A DNA stretch of 64,000 nt from NCBI RefSeq assembly GCF_008932245.1, contig NZ_CP034909.1:620001-684000 (forward strand), in the 5' to 3' direction. The position numbers were made by a program, and so were the translations under genes. Shown piece by piece: positions 36,039-44,840 of this stretch. The DNA comes from Sinorhizobium alkalisoli (lineage in GTDB: Bacteria; Pseudomonadota; Alphaproteobacteria; Rhizobiales; Rhizobiaceae). Under the pieces are notes generated by a model. It did not search any database. It was not told the DNA's origin and saw nothing but the letters and a program-made list of their open reading frames with translations. Every line of letters starts with the position of its first letter. Positions within the stretch are counted from its first letter, which is position 1.

Positions 36039-36977
36039 ATGGATGCCGACATACATAGCCCGATGAAGGGAATTTTGCTCAAGGTCCTTTCCGTCGTCGT
36101 TTTCCTCTGCATGTCCACCTGCATCAAGGCCGCCGGCAGCGACATCGCGACGGGACAGATCACCTTCTATCGCTCTGCGTTTGCCATGGTGCCGATCCTC
36201 GGCTATCTCGCTTTCCGCGGTCAACTGCGCGATGCTTTCAAGACGACCGATATCACCGGCCACCTTGGACGCGGTTTCGTTGGCATACTGGCAATGAGCT
36301 TCGGCTTCTACGGGCTCGTGCATCTGCCGCTGCCGGAGGCGATCGCGATCGGCTACGCCATGCCGCTTCTCGCGGTGGCCTTTGCAGCGTTCTTTCTCGG
36401 CGAGATCGTGCGGCTTTACCGCTGGACAGCCGTCATCATCGGACTCGTCGGGGTATTGATCATCACCTGGCCACGGCTGACCTTGTTGGAGCAGGGGGGC
36501 TTCGGAGAATCCGAGGCGCTCGGTGCCGCGGCAGTCCTGCTGTCGGCAACCTTCGGGGCCATGGCAATGGTGCTCGTGCGCAAGCTGGTGCAGAAGGAGC
36601 GCACGCATACGATCGTTCTCTACTTCTCTCTTTCCGCCTCTCTCTTCTCGCTGGCGACGCTGCCCTTCGGCTGGGCCGCGATGTCGTGGACGTCTTTCCT
36701 GCTGCTGATGGTGGCAGGCTTTTGCGGGGGTATCGCGCAGATCCTGCTGACGGAGAGTTACCGCCACGCCGACATGTCGACCATAGCCCCGTTCGAATAT
36801 ACGTCCATCGTCCTCGGCATCGTCATTGGCTATTTCCTGTTCGGCGACGTGCCGACGGCGACCATGCTTGCCGGCACTGCGATCGTCGTCGGCGCCGGCA
36901 TCTTCATCATTTTCCGCGAACGCCGGCTGGGACTGGAGCGGAAGGGCGCTCGTAAGCACATGACGCCGCAGGGATAA
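36039..36977 (+). CDS. EamA/DMT-family transporter
   Basis: This encodes 312 residues from ATG at 36039; a TTG 18 bases upstream and an ATG 24 bases downstream are alternatives. Ten hydrophobic helices form two EamA repeats: residues about 12-150 (including YGLVHLPLPEAIAIGYAMPLL) and about 160-300 (TESYRHADMSTIAPFEYTSIV). Such inner-membrane drug/metabolite transporters export small metabolites; the substrate cannot be deduced. A convergent MFS gene ends 4 bases after its stop. Confidence 0.88.
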   Translation: MDADIHSPMKGILLKVLSVVVFLCMSTCIKAAGSDIATGQITFYRSAFAMVPILGYLAFRGQLRDAFKTTDITGHLGRGFVGILAMSFGFYGLVHLPLPEAIAIGYAMPLLAVAFAAFFLGEIVRLYRWTAVIIGLVGVLIITWPRLTLLEQGGFGESEALGAAAVLLSATFGAMAMVLVRKLVQKERTHTIVLYFSLSASLFSLATLPFGWAAMSWTSFLLLMVAGFCGGIAQILLTESYRHADMSTIAPFEYTSIVLGIVIGYFLFGDVPTATMLAGTAIVVGAGIFIIFRERRLGLERKGARKHMTPQG

Positions 36978-36980
36978 CGG

Positions 36981-38270
36981 CTATTGCGCCTGCGTCTCCC
37001 ATTCGGGGACTGTATCATCCTCGATGATCGGACCAGCTTCCTGCTGGGCGAGCGGGTTCGTCACGTCCGGGCCAGGCGTCGGCAGGACGGTCGTCGCTTG
37101 GAAATCGGTTTTGGCGACGAGGCCCTCGTGCTGCTCGCGCTGCCCGATTCGCCAGGCCGCATAACCGGCATAGAGCGCAAAATAGACCGCGAGCACGATG
37201 AACAGTGCGGCGGGGCCGAACGCGTCCATAACCGGACCGACGACCAATGGGCCGGATATTGTGCCGAGGCCGTAGGTGATCATCAGCCCTGACGAGATCT
37301 TCACAAATTCGTCTGGCTGCGCGAGGTCGTTGGCGTGGGCGACGTTCAGCGCATAGATCGGGAAAAGCACCATGCCGACGCAGCCGGCAAGGGCGTAGAG
37401 GATCCAAGCGCCGCTGCCGATTGCGAGCGCCGTGACGAGACAGGAGACGAAGCCAAAGAGTCCGCAGGCGATCATGACGATGCGCCGGTCCATCCGATCA
37501 GAGGCCCGGCCGATCGGGATCTGGGAAAGGGCGCTGCCGGCAAGCACCGCGGCGAGCAAGGTCGCGCCCTCCGAGGTCGAAAGGCCGATCTTCTGCGTGA
37601 AGACGCCGCCGAGATTGAGCCAGGCGCCGGAGAGCGCGCCAGCGAGAAAGCCGCCGACGACTGCGACGGGTGAGCGGCGGAAAAGACCCGGCAGGTCGAA
37701 ATTCGCCTGCGTCGGCGCCGCCGGCATCGGCGAGGATGAGAGCGCCGTCGGCAGGAGCGCGAGCGAGAACAGCACGCCGCACAGGATGAACAGGGACGTG
37801 TTGGTCGGATCGCCGAGCGGCACCAGATACTGGCCGGCGATCGTTCCGATCATGGTGGTGATCAGATAGAGCGAGAAGAGGAGACCGCGGTTTTCGTTCG
37901 TCACACGCTCGTTCAGCCAGCTTTCGATGACGAGATAGCTGCCGGCAATGGCAAATCCGGACACGGCGCGGAAGCCGATCCAGGCGCGCCAATCGACAAT
38001 GAGGCCGCACATCAGGATCGCAACCGAAAGCAGCGTCATCAGCGCTGTGAAGACGCGGACATGTCCGACGCGCAGGACGAATTTCGGCGTGACGACGCAG
38101 GAGAGGGTGAAGCCCAACGTATAGCCCGTCGCGAAAACCGATACGGTGAGTGTCGACCAGTCCTCTGCGACCGAGCGCACCGGAATGACGTAGCTCTGCA
38201 GGCCGAAGGCCACCATCATCAGAAGCGTGGATAGCATCAAGCTGAAGACGGACGCGAAATTCGCCAACAT
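36981..38270 (-). CDS. MFS transporter
   Basis: This encodes 429 residues with 12 hydrophobic helices and the MFS loop motif in the form GRASDRMDRR between helices 8 and 9 (IPIGRASDRMDRRIVMIACG). The N-terminal half includes GFRAVSGFAIAGSYLVIESWLNE, a signature of the YcaD/YfcJ-like efflux group. The C-terminal tail (about 385-429) is hydrophilic. The substrate is unknown. The 200 bases upstream contain the stop of a tiny ORF on the same strand. Confidence 0.88.
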   Translation of the reverse strand: MLANFASVFSLMLSTLLMMVAFGLQSYVIPVRSVAEDWSTLTVSVFATGYTLGFTLSCVVTPKFVLRVGHVRVFTALMTLLSVAILMCGLIVDWRAWIGFRAVSGFAIAGSYLVIESWLNERVTNENRGLLFSLYLITTMIGTIAGQYLVPLGDPTNTSLFILCGVLFSLALLPTALSSSPMPAAPTQANFDLPGLFRRSPVAVVGGFLAGALSGAWLNLGGVFTQKIGLSTSEGATLLAAVLAGSALSQIPIGRASDRMDRRIVMIACGLFGFVSCLVTALAIGSGAWILYALAGCVGMVLFPIYALNVAHANDLAQPDEFVKISSGLMITYGLGTISGPLVVGPVMDAFGPAALFIVLAVYFALYAGYAAWRIGQREQHEGLVAKTDFQATTVLPTPGPDVTNPLAQQEAGPIIEDDTVPEWETQAQ

Positions 38271-38470
38271 TCGGCGCTCCTGGAAACTTCCGACCTCTGC
38301 TCAGCCCCGCGGGAGAACAAGGGCCAGCGACCTCCGCGTATCCGAAAGGACGCGCGGCGTTGCGTGTCAAAAAAAGCGAGAGTGGCTTTATTCCCGTTTC
38401 CGCGCTCTATCGATTGCGACAGGCCGTGGCGAGAAGACGCAAACCGTGAGCGACCGTGCCGCTGCCGGCG

Positions 38471-38611
38471 TCAGCTGGGCAGCAGCGGGCTGATCACGTT
38501 GCGATGGGCACGCCGGGCATCCGTGACCGAACTCAAGCGGCTATATTCGCGCGAGGCGCGCACTGCGGTACCGATGTCGGCGACCGCGTCGACGAGATTG
38601 CGGATAGACAT
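38471..38611 (-). CDS. Tiny hypothetical protein (46 aa)
   Basis: The start ATG follows GGAGAATGTATC (GGAG, eight-base spacing). The product MSIRNLVDAVADIGTAVRAS is followed by REYSRLSSVTDARRAHRN and ends PLLPS; it is predicted helical, basic and soluble. It lies 67 bases after another tiny ORF on the same strand (38679-38855), and codons are GC3-rich like flanking genes. No family is recognised; its size and basic helical nature recall rhizobial micro-proteins of the DUF1127 type but the motif is different. Confidence 0.55.
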   Translation of the reverse strand: MSIRNLVDAVADIGTAVRASREYSRLSSVTDARRAHRNVISPLLPS

Positions 38612-38678
38612 GATACATTCTCCGATCCCGCAGCCTCAGGCGAAGCTGCGGCGGTCTGCGTGGGTCGTTGCCGGGGGA

Positions 38679-38855
38679 TCAGCGCTGGATGAAGTCGGCG
38701 TAGATCTGCGTCGGACGCGTGGTTCGGGCAAAGCCCACAGCCGTCAATTGCTCGTTGGTTGCCGTGCCGGATCGATTAAACGGTGCCCGCCGGGCAAAGC
38801 TCGCATGGCGGAGCGTCTCAAAGCTGCTGTGGATCGGGCGAAAGCGGGCAGTCAT
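38679..38855 (-). CDS. Tiny hypothetical protein (58 aa)
   Basis: The ATG is preceded by AAGGAA with seven-base spacing and, farther up, GGAGG. The product starts MTARFRPIHSSFETLRHASF and ends QIYADFIQR; it is basic with no hydrophobic segment. It forms a tandem pair with the 46-aa ORF downstream and has a small palindrome (38906-38921) in its leader. No family is recognised. Evidence is translation signals and codon bias only. Confidence 0.5.
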   Translation of the reverse strand: MTARFRPIHSSFETLRHASFARRAPFNRSGTATNEQLTAVGFARTTRPTQIYADFIQR

Positions 38856-38905
38856 GGTTCAATTCCTTAAATCCATTCCTCCCGTTAGCCCATATTGCAA
38901 CGCAA

Positions 38906-38921
38906 CATTGCTTTTGCAATG
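38906..38921. promoter_or_regulatory. Inverted repeat upstream of the tiny-ORF pair
   Basis: CATTGC-TTTT-GCAATG is a perfect 6-bp-arm palindrome, with further TTGCAA half-sites just to the left (about 38895). It is about 50 bases upstream of the 58-aa ORF start on the minus strand and could be an operator or part of the promoter. Confidence 0.4.
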
Positions 38922-38997
38922 CACCAAAACGCCGCGCAGACATGCACAAACCGCATGGCTTTTTTCATACTTAATTGATGAATCAGGCCGCGTGGCG

Positions 38998-39873
38998 TCA
39001 GGCTCCGATTCTGGCCTTGAAGGCCAGCAGATCCTGCCAGGCGAAGCGCTTGTTGATCGGCGCGGTAACCAGGTCCTGCGGGTGCAACGTTGCCATTGCC
39101 GGCGCGGCGTGACCGCCGGCGGCGAGTTCCCGCCACTGCCCCCGCATCTGATGGATCGTCTCGCTACCGCCGTAAAAGAACCGTGCGGTAAAATTGCCGA
39201 GGAGGAGCACATGCCTGGGTTCGGCAAGGGCGATCTGTCGCTCGATGAAGGGACGGCAGATGTCCGCCTCGCGGCTGCTTGGCACGCGATTGCCCGGCGG
39301 CCGCCAAGGTATGGCATTGCTGAGCAGCACGTCGTCCCTCGAAAGCCCGATGGCGACGAGCATGCGGTTCAGCATGTCGCCGTGTCTGCCGGCGAACGGA
39401 CGAGCATCGCGGTCGTCATCAGCATAGGGCATCGGCCCAATGATCATAACGGCGGAGCTGGCATTGCCCTCCACGAAAACCAGGTTGCGGGCGCTGTTTC
39501 TCAGGTTGCAGCCGGTAAAGGCCTCCATCGCACTGCGCAGTTCGGCGAGCGACCGTGCGCTCTCGGCGGCAAAGCGCGCCTCGCCGATCGCCTGTTCGTC
39601 GGGTATGGCGACGCTCGGTGGTGCTGAAGGCGGTGCGGCGTGATCTCTTGTCCGGCTGGCGGGAACTGCTGGTTGCGTTCTCTGTGTGCCCGTGGGGGTC
39701 GACTGCCTGGCCTGCGGCGCGGCGCGCCCCTCGGCGCGCCTCGCCTTCATGGCCTCGAACTCCGCCAGCCGGTCGACCGGTGCGTCTTCCAGCAGCCATT
39801 CGACGCCCGCCTCGGCATGGAAGGCGAGGAGGGCGGCGAGTTCGGAAGTGGAGAGGTCATTGGCCGAGATCAT
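38998..39873 (-). CDS. Uracil-DNA glycosylase superfamily protein, divergent active-site motif
   Basis: This encodes 291 residues. Residues 1-100 are a variable Pro/Ala/Arg-rich extension. The UDG-like domain follows: GCNLRNSARNLVF, MIIGPMPYADDDRDARPFAGRHGDMLNRML, NAIPWRPPGNRVPSSREADICRPFIERQIALAEPRHVLLLGN and a final HPQDLVTAP. The fold and order are those of alphaproteobacterial family-4/5-like UDGs, but the usual GEAPG motif is GPMPY and the usual HPAYLLR is HPQDLVT. It may have altered substrate use or be inactive. It is followed upstream by an Hsp70-like gene on the same strand, in the reading order hsp70 then this. Confidence 0.78.
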   Translation of the reverse strand: MISANDLSTSELAALLAFHAEAGVEWLLEDAPVDRLAEFEAMKARRAEGRAAPQARQSTPTGTQRTQPAVPASRTRDHAAPPSAPPSVAIPDEQAIGEARFAAESARSLAELRSAMEAFTGCNLRNSARNLVFVEGNASSAVMIIGPMPYADDDRDARPFAGRHGDMLNRMLVAIGLSRDDVLLSNAIPWRPPGNRVPSSREADICRPFIERQIALAEPRHVLLLGNFTARFFYGGSETIHQMRGQWRELAAGGHAAPAMATLHPQDLVTAPINKRFAWQDLLAFKARIGA

Positions 39874-39922
39874 GGGGCGACTTTAGCAGATCGGAGGATG
39901 CGGTCCACCCGCTGTGGGAGCA

Positions 39923-41209
39923 TCAACGCGCTGTCCAGGTCGCGATATCCTCGCGTTCGCCGATAAGCGCCAGGCCATGGGCGATCGACAGGAGTTCGCC
40001 GCCGCATTCGATTCGTTCCTCGCTGAAGCGATTCTCGAACAGCCGGCGGACGGCCGGCACGAACGAGGTGCCGCCGGTCAGGAAAATCCGGTCTATCTCG
40101 CCGGGAGGCGTCGCGGTCTTCGCCAGCACCGTGTCGAGGGCTTCTTCGATGCGGGCCAGGTCGGGCGCGATCCAGCCCTCGAAATCCTTGCGTCGCACCA
40201 TCCGGCGTGATCGCTCCCCAAGCGGCGGAAAGTAGAACTCGGTCTCCTCGTCCAGCGATAGGCGCATCTTCGTGGCCGAGACCGCCTGGTAGAGCGGATA
40301 GCCCTCATCGTGCTCGACGAGATCCATGAAGGCCTCCAGCTTCTCCGGCTCGAGGCTCGAACGGACGAGCTTCCTCAACTCGGTGAAGTCTCTCAATGTT
40401 TTGAAGATCGACAACTGGTTCCACCGGCCGAAATTGGCATAATAGCTCGACGGCACTTCAAGCAGTTTGTCGAAGCTTTTGAAGAGACTCCCTTTGCCGA
40501 TGAGCGGGGAGACGATATTGTCGATGATGCGGAAGTCGAAGTGATCCCCGGCGATGCCCACTCCGGAATGCCCGATCGGCGTTGCGGTCAGCCGCCCGGC
40601 CCCGCGTTCGAAGCGGATGATCGAGTAATCGGTAGTACCGCCGCCGAAATCGGCGACAAGCACGGTTGCGTCGCGCTCAAGCTTTTGTGCGAAGTAGAAG
40701 GCGGCCGCGACCGGTTCATAAACAAAATGCACCTCCGGAAAACCAAAACGCAGCAGTGCGCGATTGTAGCGTTCGATCGCCAGCGTTTCGTCGGGATTGG
40801 CCCCGGCAAACTGTACGGGTCGGCCGACGACGATCCGTCGAAGGCTGTCGCTCCATTCGCCACCGCCATATTCCCGCAGACGGGCAAGGAAGCCATGCAT
40901 CAGATCTTCGAAATCATACCGCTTCGCGAAGACGAGCGTGCCATGAAACAGCGCGCTTGCGGCAAAGGTCTTGAACGATTGCAGGAAACGGCACTCGCCG
41001 GGATTGTCGATGAACTCTCTTATCGCTGCCTGCCCCGCTTCTATCCGCAAGGGGAGAGGACCCGGATTTTTCAGGAAGGAAAGCGCCGTTCGGGTCGTAT
41101 CGGCTTTGCCGGCGGGGCTTTCCATGACGATGGAGCGAGTGGAGGCGCCTTCTGCCACGGCCAGTACGGAATTGGTGGTCCCGAAATCGAGGCCGAGTGC
41201 GGATGCCAT
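39923..41209 (-). CDS. Hsp70-family protein (YegD-like)
   Basis: This encodes 428 residues from the ATG of MASALGLDFGTTNS, which has GGAG six bases upstream. The ATPase fold motifs are present: GLDFGTTNSVLAVAEG (phosphate 1), VADFGGGTTDYSIIRF (phosphate 2) and FLTGGTSFVPAVRRLF (adenosine). The substrate-binding domain of DnaK is absent, as in E. coli YegD, whose length (about 450) it matches. The function of this group is unclear. It shares strand with the UDG-like gene 49 bases downstream. Confidence 0.9.
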   Translation of the reverse strand: MASALGLDFGTTNSVLAVAEGASTRSIVMESPAGKADTTRTALSFLKNPGPLPLRIEAGQAAIREFIDNPGECRFLQSFKTFAASALFHGTLVFAKRYDFEDLMHGFLARLREYGGGEWSDSLRRIVVGRPVQFAGANPDETLAIERYNRALLRFGFPEVHFVYEPVAAAFYFAQKLERDATVLVADFGGGTTDYSIIRFERGAGRLTATPIGHSGVGIAGDHFDFRIIDNIVSPLIGKGSLFKSFDKLLEVPSSYYANFGRWNQLSIFKTLRDFTELRKLVRSSLEPEKLEAFMDLVEHDEGYPLYQAVSATKMRLSLDEETEFYFPPLGERSRRMVRRKDFEGWIAPDLARIEEALDTVLAKTATPPGEIDRIFLTGGTSFVPAVRRLFENRFSEERIECGGELLSIAHGLALIGEREDIATWTAR

Positions 41210-41454
41210 GACGATCTCCATACGTGGGAAAGGGGCCGGCCTCCTCGCACGGGTGCCGGTCGAAAGCAAGGCCGTCCCAGTTTACGTTTACGTGCAAGTA
41301 AGTTATACGTGCCTGGCCTAAACTCATCAGGTCATGCGCAAATGCAGGGAAACTCTGTCGCATCCTGGCTCGACAACGCTTGCCACATTTGCCATGACGG
41401 AACGATATGGCTGGGAAAGGAGCCGGCGGAAGACCGGCAGGACTGGAGAGCATG

Positions 41455-43119
41455 ATGACCGAGGTACAAGAACTTCCCGAGCGCGAGAGCATGGAATTCG
41501 ACGTGGTGATCGTCGGAGCGGGTCCGGCCGGCCTTGCCGCAGCGATCCGGCTGAAGCAGGTCAATCCCGAACTCTCCGTCGTCGTCCTGGAGAAGGGCGC
41601 CGAGGTCGGCGCGCATATTCTGTCCGGCGCCGTCGTCGACCCGATCGGCATCGACCGGCTCTTGCCCGGCTGGCGTGACGAGCCGGATCATCCCTTCAAG
41701 ACGGAAGTCACCGACGACCATTTCCTTTTCTTAGGTCCGGCCGGCTCGATCCGCCTGCCGAACTTCCTGATGCCGTCGCTGATGAACAATCACGGCAACT
41801 ACATTGTATCGCTTGGGCTCGTCTGTCGCTGGCTCGCCGCCAAGGCGGAGGAACTCGGCGTCGAGATCTATCCGGGCTTTGCCGCCACCGAAGTGCTCTA
41901 CAATGACGAGGGCGCGGTGATCGGGGTTGCCACCGGCGACATGGGCATCGAGCGCTCAGGCGAGCCGGGGCCGAACTTTGCCCGCGGCATGGCGCTCCTT
42001 GGCAAGTACACGCTGATCGGCGAGGGCGTGCGCGGTTCGCTCGCCAAGCAATTGATCGCCAAGTACAAACTCGACGAAGGTCGCGACGTGCCGAAATTCG
42101 GCATCGGGCTGAAAGAGCTTTGGGAGGTGAAGCCGGAGAACCATAAACCCGGCCTCGTGCAACACTCCTTCGGCTGGCCGCTCGACATGAAGACCGGTGG
42201 CGGCTCATTCCTCTACCACCTCGAGGACAATCTCGTCGCCGTCGGCTTCGTCGTTCATCTCAATTACAAGAACCCCTATCTCTACCCCTTCGAGGAATTC
42301 CAGCGCTTCAAGACGCACCCGGCGATCCGCGGCACCTTTGAAGGCGGCAAGCGTCTCTCCTATGGCGCCCGTGCCATCACCGAGGGCGGCTGGCAATCGG
42401 TGCCGAAGCTGTCCTTCCCCGGCGGCGCGCTGATCGGCTGCTCGGCCGGCTTCGTCAACGTGCCGCGCATCAAGGGCAGCCACAATGCAGTGCTGTCCGG
42501 CATTCTCGCGGCAGAAAAGCTGGCGGATGCAATCGCGAGCGGCCGCGCCAATGACGAGCCGGTCGAGATCGAGAAGGGCTGGCGCGACAGCGCCATCGGC
42601 CAGGATCTGAAAAAGGTGAGAAACGTCAAGCCGCTATGGTCGCGCTTCGGCACGGCGATCGGCGTCGCGCTCGGCGGCCTCGACATGTGGACGAATACGC
42701 TTTTCGGTTTGTCCTTCTTCGGCACGCTGAAGCACGCCAAGACCGATGCGGCCTCGCTGGAACCGGCGGCGAAACACCAGAAGATCGACTACCCGAAGCC
42801 GGATGGGGTTCTGACTTTCGACCGGCTGTCGTCGGTGTTCCTGTCGAACACCAATCACGAGGAGGATCAGCCGATCCACCTGCAGGTCAAGGACCCCGAA
42901 CTGCAGAAGCGCTCCGAACACGATGTCTTTGCCGGCCCCTCGACGCGCTACTGTCCGGCCGGCGTCTATGAATGGGTCGAGAAGGATGGGCAGCCGACCT
43001 TCGTCATCAACGCCCAGAACTGCGTCCACTGCAAGACCTGCGACATCAAGGACCCGAACCAGAACATCAACTGGGTGCCGCCCCAAGGGGGCGAAGGCCC
43101 GGTCTATCCGAACATGTAA
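41455..43119 (+). CDS. Electron transfer flavoprotein-ubiquinone oxidoreductase
   Basis: This encodes 554 residues; start MTEVQELPER is preferred since GGAG lies six bases upstream, with other ATGs at 41452 and 41407. The FAD-binding motif VVIVGAGPAGLAAAIRLKQ opens the domain; GGQ-type ubiquinone-binding regions follow, and the C-terminus has the [4Fe-4S] site: CPAGVYEW, then NCVHCKTCDIKDP. It passes electrons from ETF (fatty-acid and amino-acid oxidation) to ubiquinone at the inner membrane. The last codons EGPVYPNM and the stop lie inside the first unit of a tandem repeat (43091-43268). Confidence 0.96.
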   Translation: MTEVQELPERESMEFDVVIVGAGPAGLAAAIRLKQVNPELSVVVLEKGAEVGAHILSGAVVDPIGIDRLLPGWRDEPDHPFKTEVTDDHFLFLGPAGSIRLPNFLMPSLMNNHGNYIVSLGLVCRWLAAKAEELGVEIYPGFAATEVLYNDEGAVIGVATGDMGIERSGEPGPNFARGMALLGKYTLIGEGVRGSLAKQLIAKYKLDEGRDVPKFGIGLKELWEVKPENHKPGLVQHSFGWPLDMKTGGGSFLYHLEDNLVAVGFVVHLNYKNPYLYPFEEFQRFKTHPAIRGTFEGGKRLSYGARAITEGGWQSVPKLSFPGGALIGCSAGFVNVPRIKGSHNAVLSGILAAEKLADAIASGRANDEPVEIEKGWRDSAIGQDLKKVRNVKPLWSRFGTAIGVALGGLDMWTNTLFGLSFFGTLKHAKTDAASLEPAAKHQKIDYPKPDGVLTFDRLSSVFLSNTNHEEDQPIHLQVKDPELQKRSEHDVFAGPSTRYCPAGVYEWVEKDGQPTFVINAQNCVHCKTCDIKDPNQNINWVPPQGGEGPVYPNM

Positions 43120-43268
43120 TGTTCGGAAGGCGGGCCGCACGGACCCCCGCGAAGAAAGCAGGGCGAAGGCCCGGTCTATCCGAACATGTAATGTTCGGAG
43201 GGCGGGCCGCACGGCCCCCCCCACGAAAGCACGGCGAAGGCACGGTCTGTCCGAACATGTAATGTCCG
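43091..43268 (+). repeat. Tandem repeat, three units of the ETF-QO 3' end
   Basis: Units start with GCGAAGGC at 43091, 43163 and 43234 (periods 72 and 71). Each contains a copy of the last codons of the oxidoreductase gene with its TAA stop and the hairpin CCGAACAT-GTA-ATGTTCGG (perfect 8-bp stem in units 1 and 2, one mismatch in unit 3), then GGCGGGCCGCACGG and a GC-rich spacer. Unit 1 is the true gene end; the others are downstream copies. It is not a CRISPR array: there are no variable spacers. The hairpins could end or stabilise the transcript. Confidence 0.85.
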
Positions 43269-43665
43269 GGGGAAGCGGCTTCATGGATCATCGGTGTAAC
43301 GCGGAATGGCCGGTCTTCCCCGACGAGGAGGCGGGCCCGTGGACCCGCGGCGGCGGTCGTAATCGGGCGCGAAAAGAGGCGCGGCGCTTCAGCCGGGCAG
43401 AAATTAAGTGAAGTTTTTCCGCCAAGGCCTTCAATTATCTAGATGCATGGCTAATATGGCCGTCAGGGCGCTCGCTGACGCAAATGGACAAGTGTTTGCC
43501 GGAGAGACTCGCTATCAATGGCAATGGCCGTTGATCGTGAGGATGGATCGATGGCGTGCAGCTGGTTGCGTCCAGGGGCTGGAGCAGGCGCTGTTCCGAT
43601 GTCCGCCGCGGCGGTAGGGCGAGCAGCCCGTTGCAAACACACCGTCACAACAGAGGGAACCGAAA
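43269..43665. other. 397-bp leader region of the betaine-type transporter
   Basis: Several overlapping ORFs on both strands (for example 43408-43617) have no ribosome binding site and look like chance. The promoter of the binding-protein gene should lie in the AT-richer part around 43400-43480. No riboswitch could be recognised. Confidence 0.4.
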
Positions 43666-44664
43666 ATGAACAAACTTCTTGCGACGACATTTCTTGCCGC
43701 TGGCCTGCTCGGGCTGGGCAGCGCTGCCTCGGCAGCGGAATGCGGCGACGTGACGATCGCCAACATGAACTGGCAGAGTGCCGAGGTTCTTGCTAACGTC
43801 GACAAATTCATCTTGACGGAAGGCTACGGTTGCAATGCCGAGCTGGTCGTTGGCGACACGGTGCCGACCATCACCTCGATGATCGAGAAGGGCGAGCCGG
43901 ACATTGCGCCGGAAGGCTGGGTCGATCTTCTGCCGGATGTCGTCAATCGCGGTCTCGAGGAAGGCAAGATCGTCGGCGCGGCGCTTGCGCTTTCCGACGG
44001 CGGCGTCCAGGGCTGGTGGATGCCGAAATACATCGCCGACGAGCATCCGGACATCAAGACGATCGACGACGTGCTGAAGCACAAGGAGCTCTTCCCGGCT
44101 CCCGAAGATCCGAGCAAGGGTGCCATTTACAACGGTCCGCAGGGCTGGGGCGGCACCGTGGTAACGACGCAGCTCTACAAGGCCTATGACGCCGACGAGG
44201 CAGGCTTTACGCTTGTGGATACCGGTTCTGCCGCCGGCCTCGACGGTTCGATCGCCAAGGCCTACGAGCGCAAGGAAGGCTGGGTCGGCTATTACTGGGC
44301 TCCGACGGCGCTGCTCGGCAAGTATGAGATGGTCAAGCTCGACCACGGCGTTCCCGCCGATCCTGCCGAGTGGAAGCGCTGCAACACGGTTGCGGATTGC
44401 CCGGACCCGAAGAAGAACGATTGGCCGAAGGACAAGGTCCAGACGCTGGTGACGAAGGAGTTCGCCGAACGCGCCGGACCTGTCATGGATTACCTCAATA
44501 CCCGCGCCTGGCCCAACGACGTGGTCAACAAGCTGATGGCCTGGATGACGGACAATCAGGCGAGCGGCGAGGAGGGTGCCGAGCACTTCCTCGAGGAGAA
44601 TGAGGAGATCTGGACCAAGTGGGTTTCCCCGGAGGTCGCCGAAAAGGTCAAGGCCGCCCTCTGA
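43666..44664 (+). CDS. Glycine betaine/choline-type ABC transporter substrate-binding protein
   Basis: This encodes 332 residues. The signal peptide (1-22, ASA cleavage) is followed by an OpuAC/ProX domain beginning CGDVTIANMNWQSAEVLANVDKFILTEGYGC. Aromatic residues of the kind that form the ligand box are visible in APEGWVDLLP, VQGWWMPKYIADEHP, GPQGWGG and GYYWAPTAL. It captures a quaternary amine such as glycine betaine, choline or proline betaine in the periplasm. Start is supported by CAGAGGGA. A strong hairpin-T terminator (44682) lies between it and the permease gene, so the binding protein is probably made in excess. Confidence 0.9.
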   Translation: MNKLLATTFLAAGLLGLGSAASAAECGDVTIANMNWQSAEVLANVDKFILTEGYGCNAELVVGDTVPTITSMIEKGEPDIAPEGWVDLLPDVVNRGLEEGKIVGAALALSDGGVQGWWMPKYIADEHPDIKTIDDVLKHKELFPAPEDPSKGAIYNGPQGWGGTVVTTQLYKAYDADEAGFTLVDTGSAAGLDGSIAKAYERKEGWVGYYWAPTALLGKYEMVKLDHGVPADPAEWKRCNTVADCPDPKKNDWPKDKVQTLVTKEFAERAGPVMDYLNTRAWPNDVVNKLMAWMTDNQASGEEGAEHFLEENEEIWTKWVSPEVAEKVKAAL

Positions 44665-44681
44665 TCCACGGCCCTGATATG

Positions 44682-44716
44682 GAGCGGCGCGCCGGCTTGC
44701 GCGCCGCTCGCTTTTT
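44682..44716 (+). terminator. Terminator/attenuator between binding protein and permease
   Basis: A perfect 11-bp stem (GAGCGGCGCGC / GCGCGCCGCTC) with a 6-base loop is followed by GCTTTTT. It is 18 bases past the binding-protein stop and 125 bases before the permease start, typical of partial termination inside ABC transporter operons. Confidence 0.8.
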
Positions 44717-44840
44717 AATGGACACCGCGTTTGCGGTACGGTGAATGCAGCGGCGTGTGTTCCTGAGATGCGCGGCGCTGCCGGCGGCAGATAAGAAGAA
44801 GAGTGTGCCGCTTTGACGACATGCGAAGGGGAATCGAGAA

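Noticed and set aside
43091..43268. CRISPR array
   Set aside because: Only three units, periods 72 and 71, with no conserved repeat plus unique spacer pattern; the first unit is the end of a gene.
43408..43617. 69-aa ORF upstream of the binding-protein gene
   Set aside because: There is no ribosome binding site, composition is mixed, and it overlaps the expected promoter.
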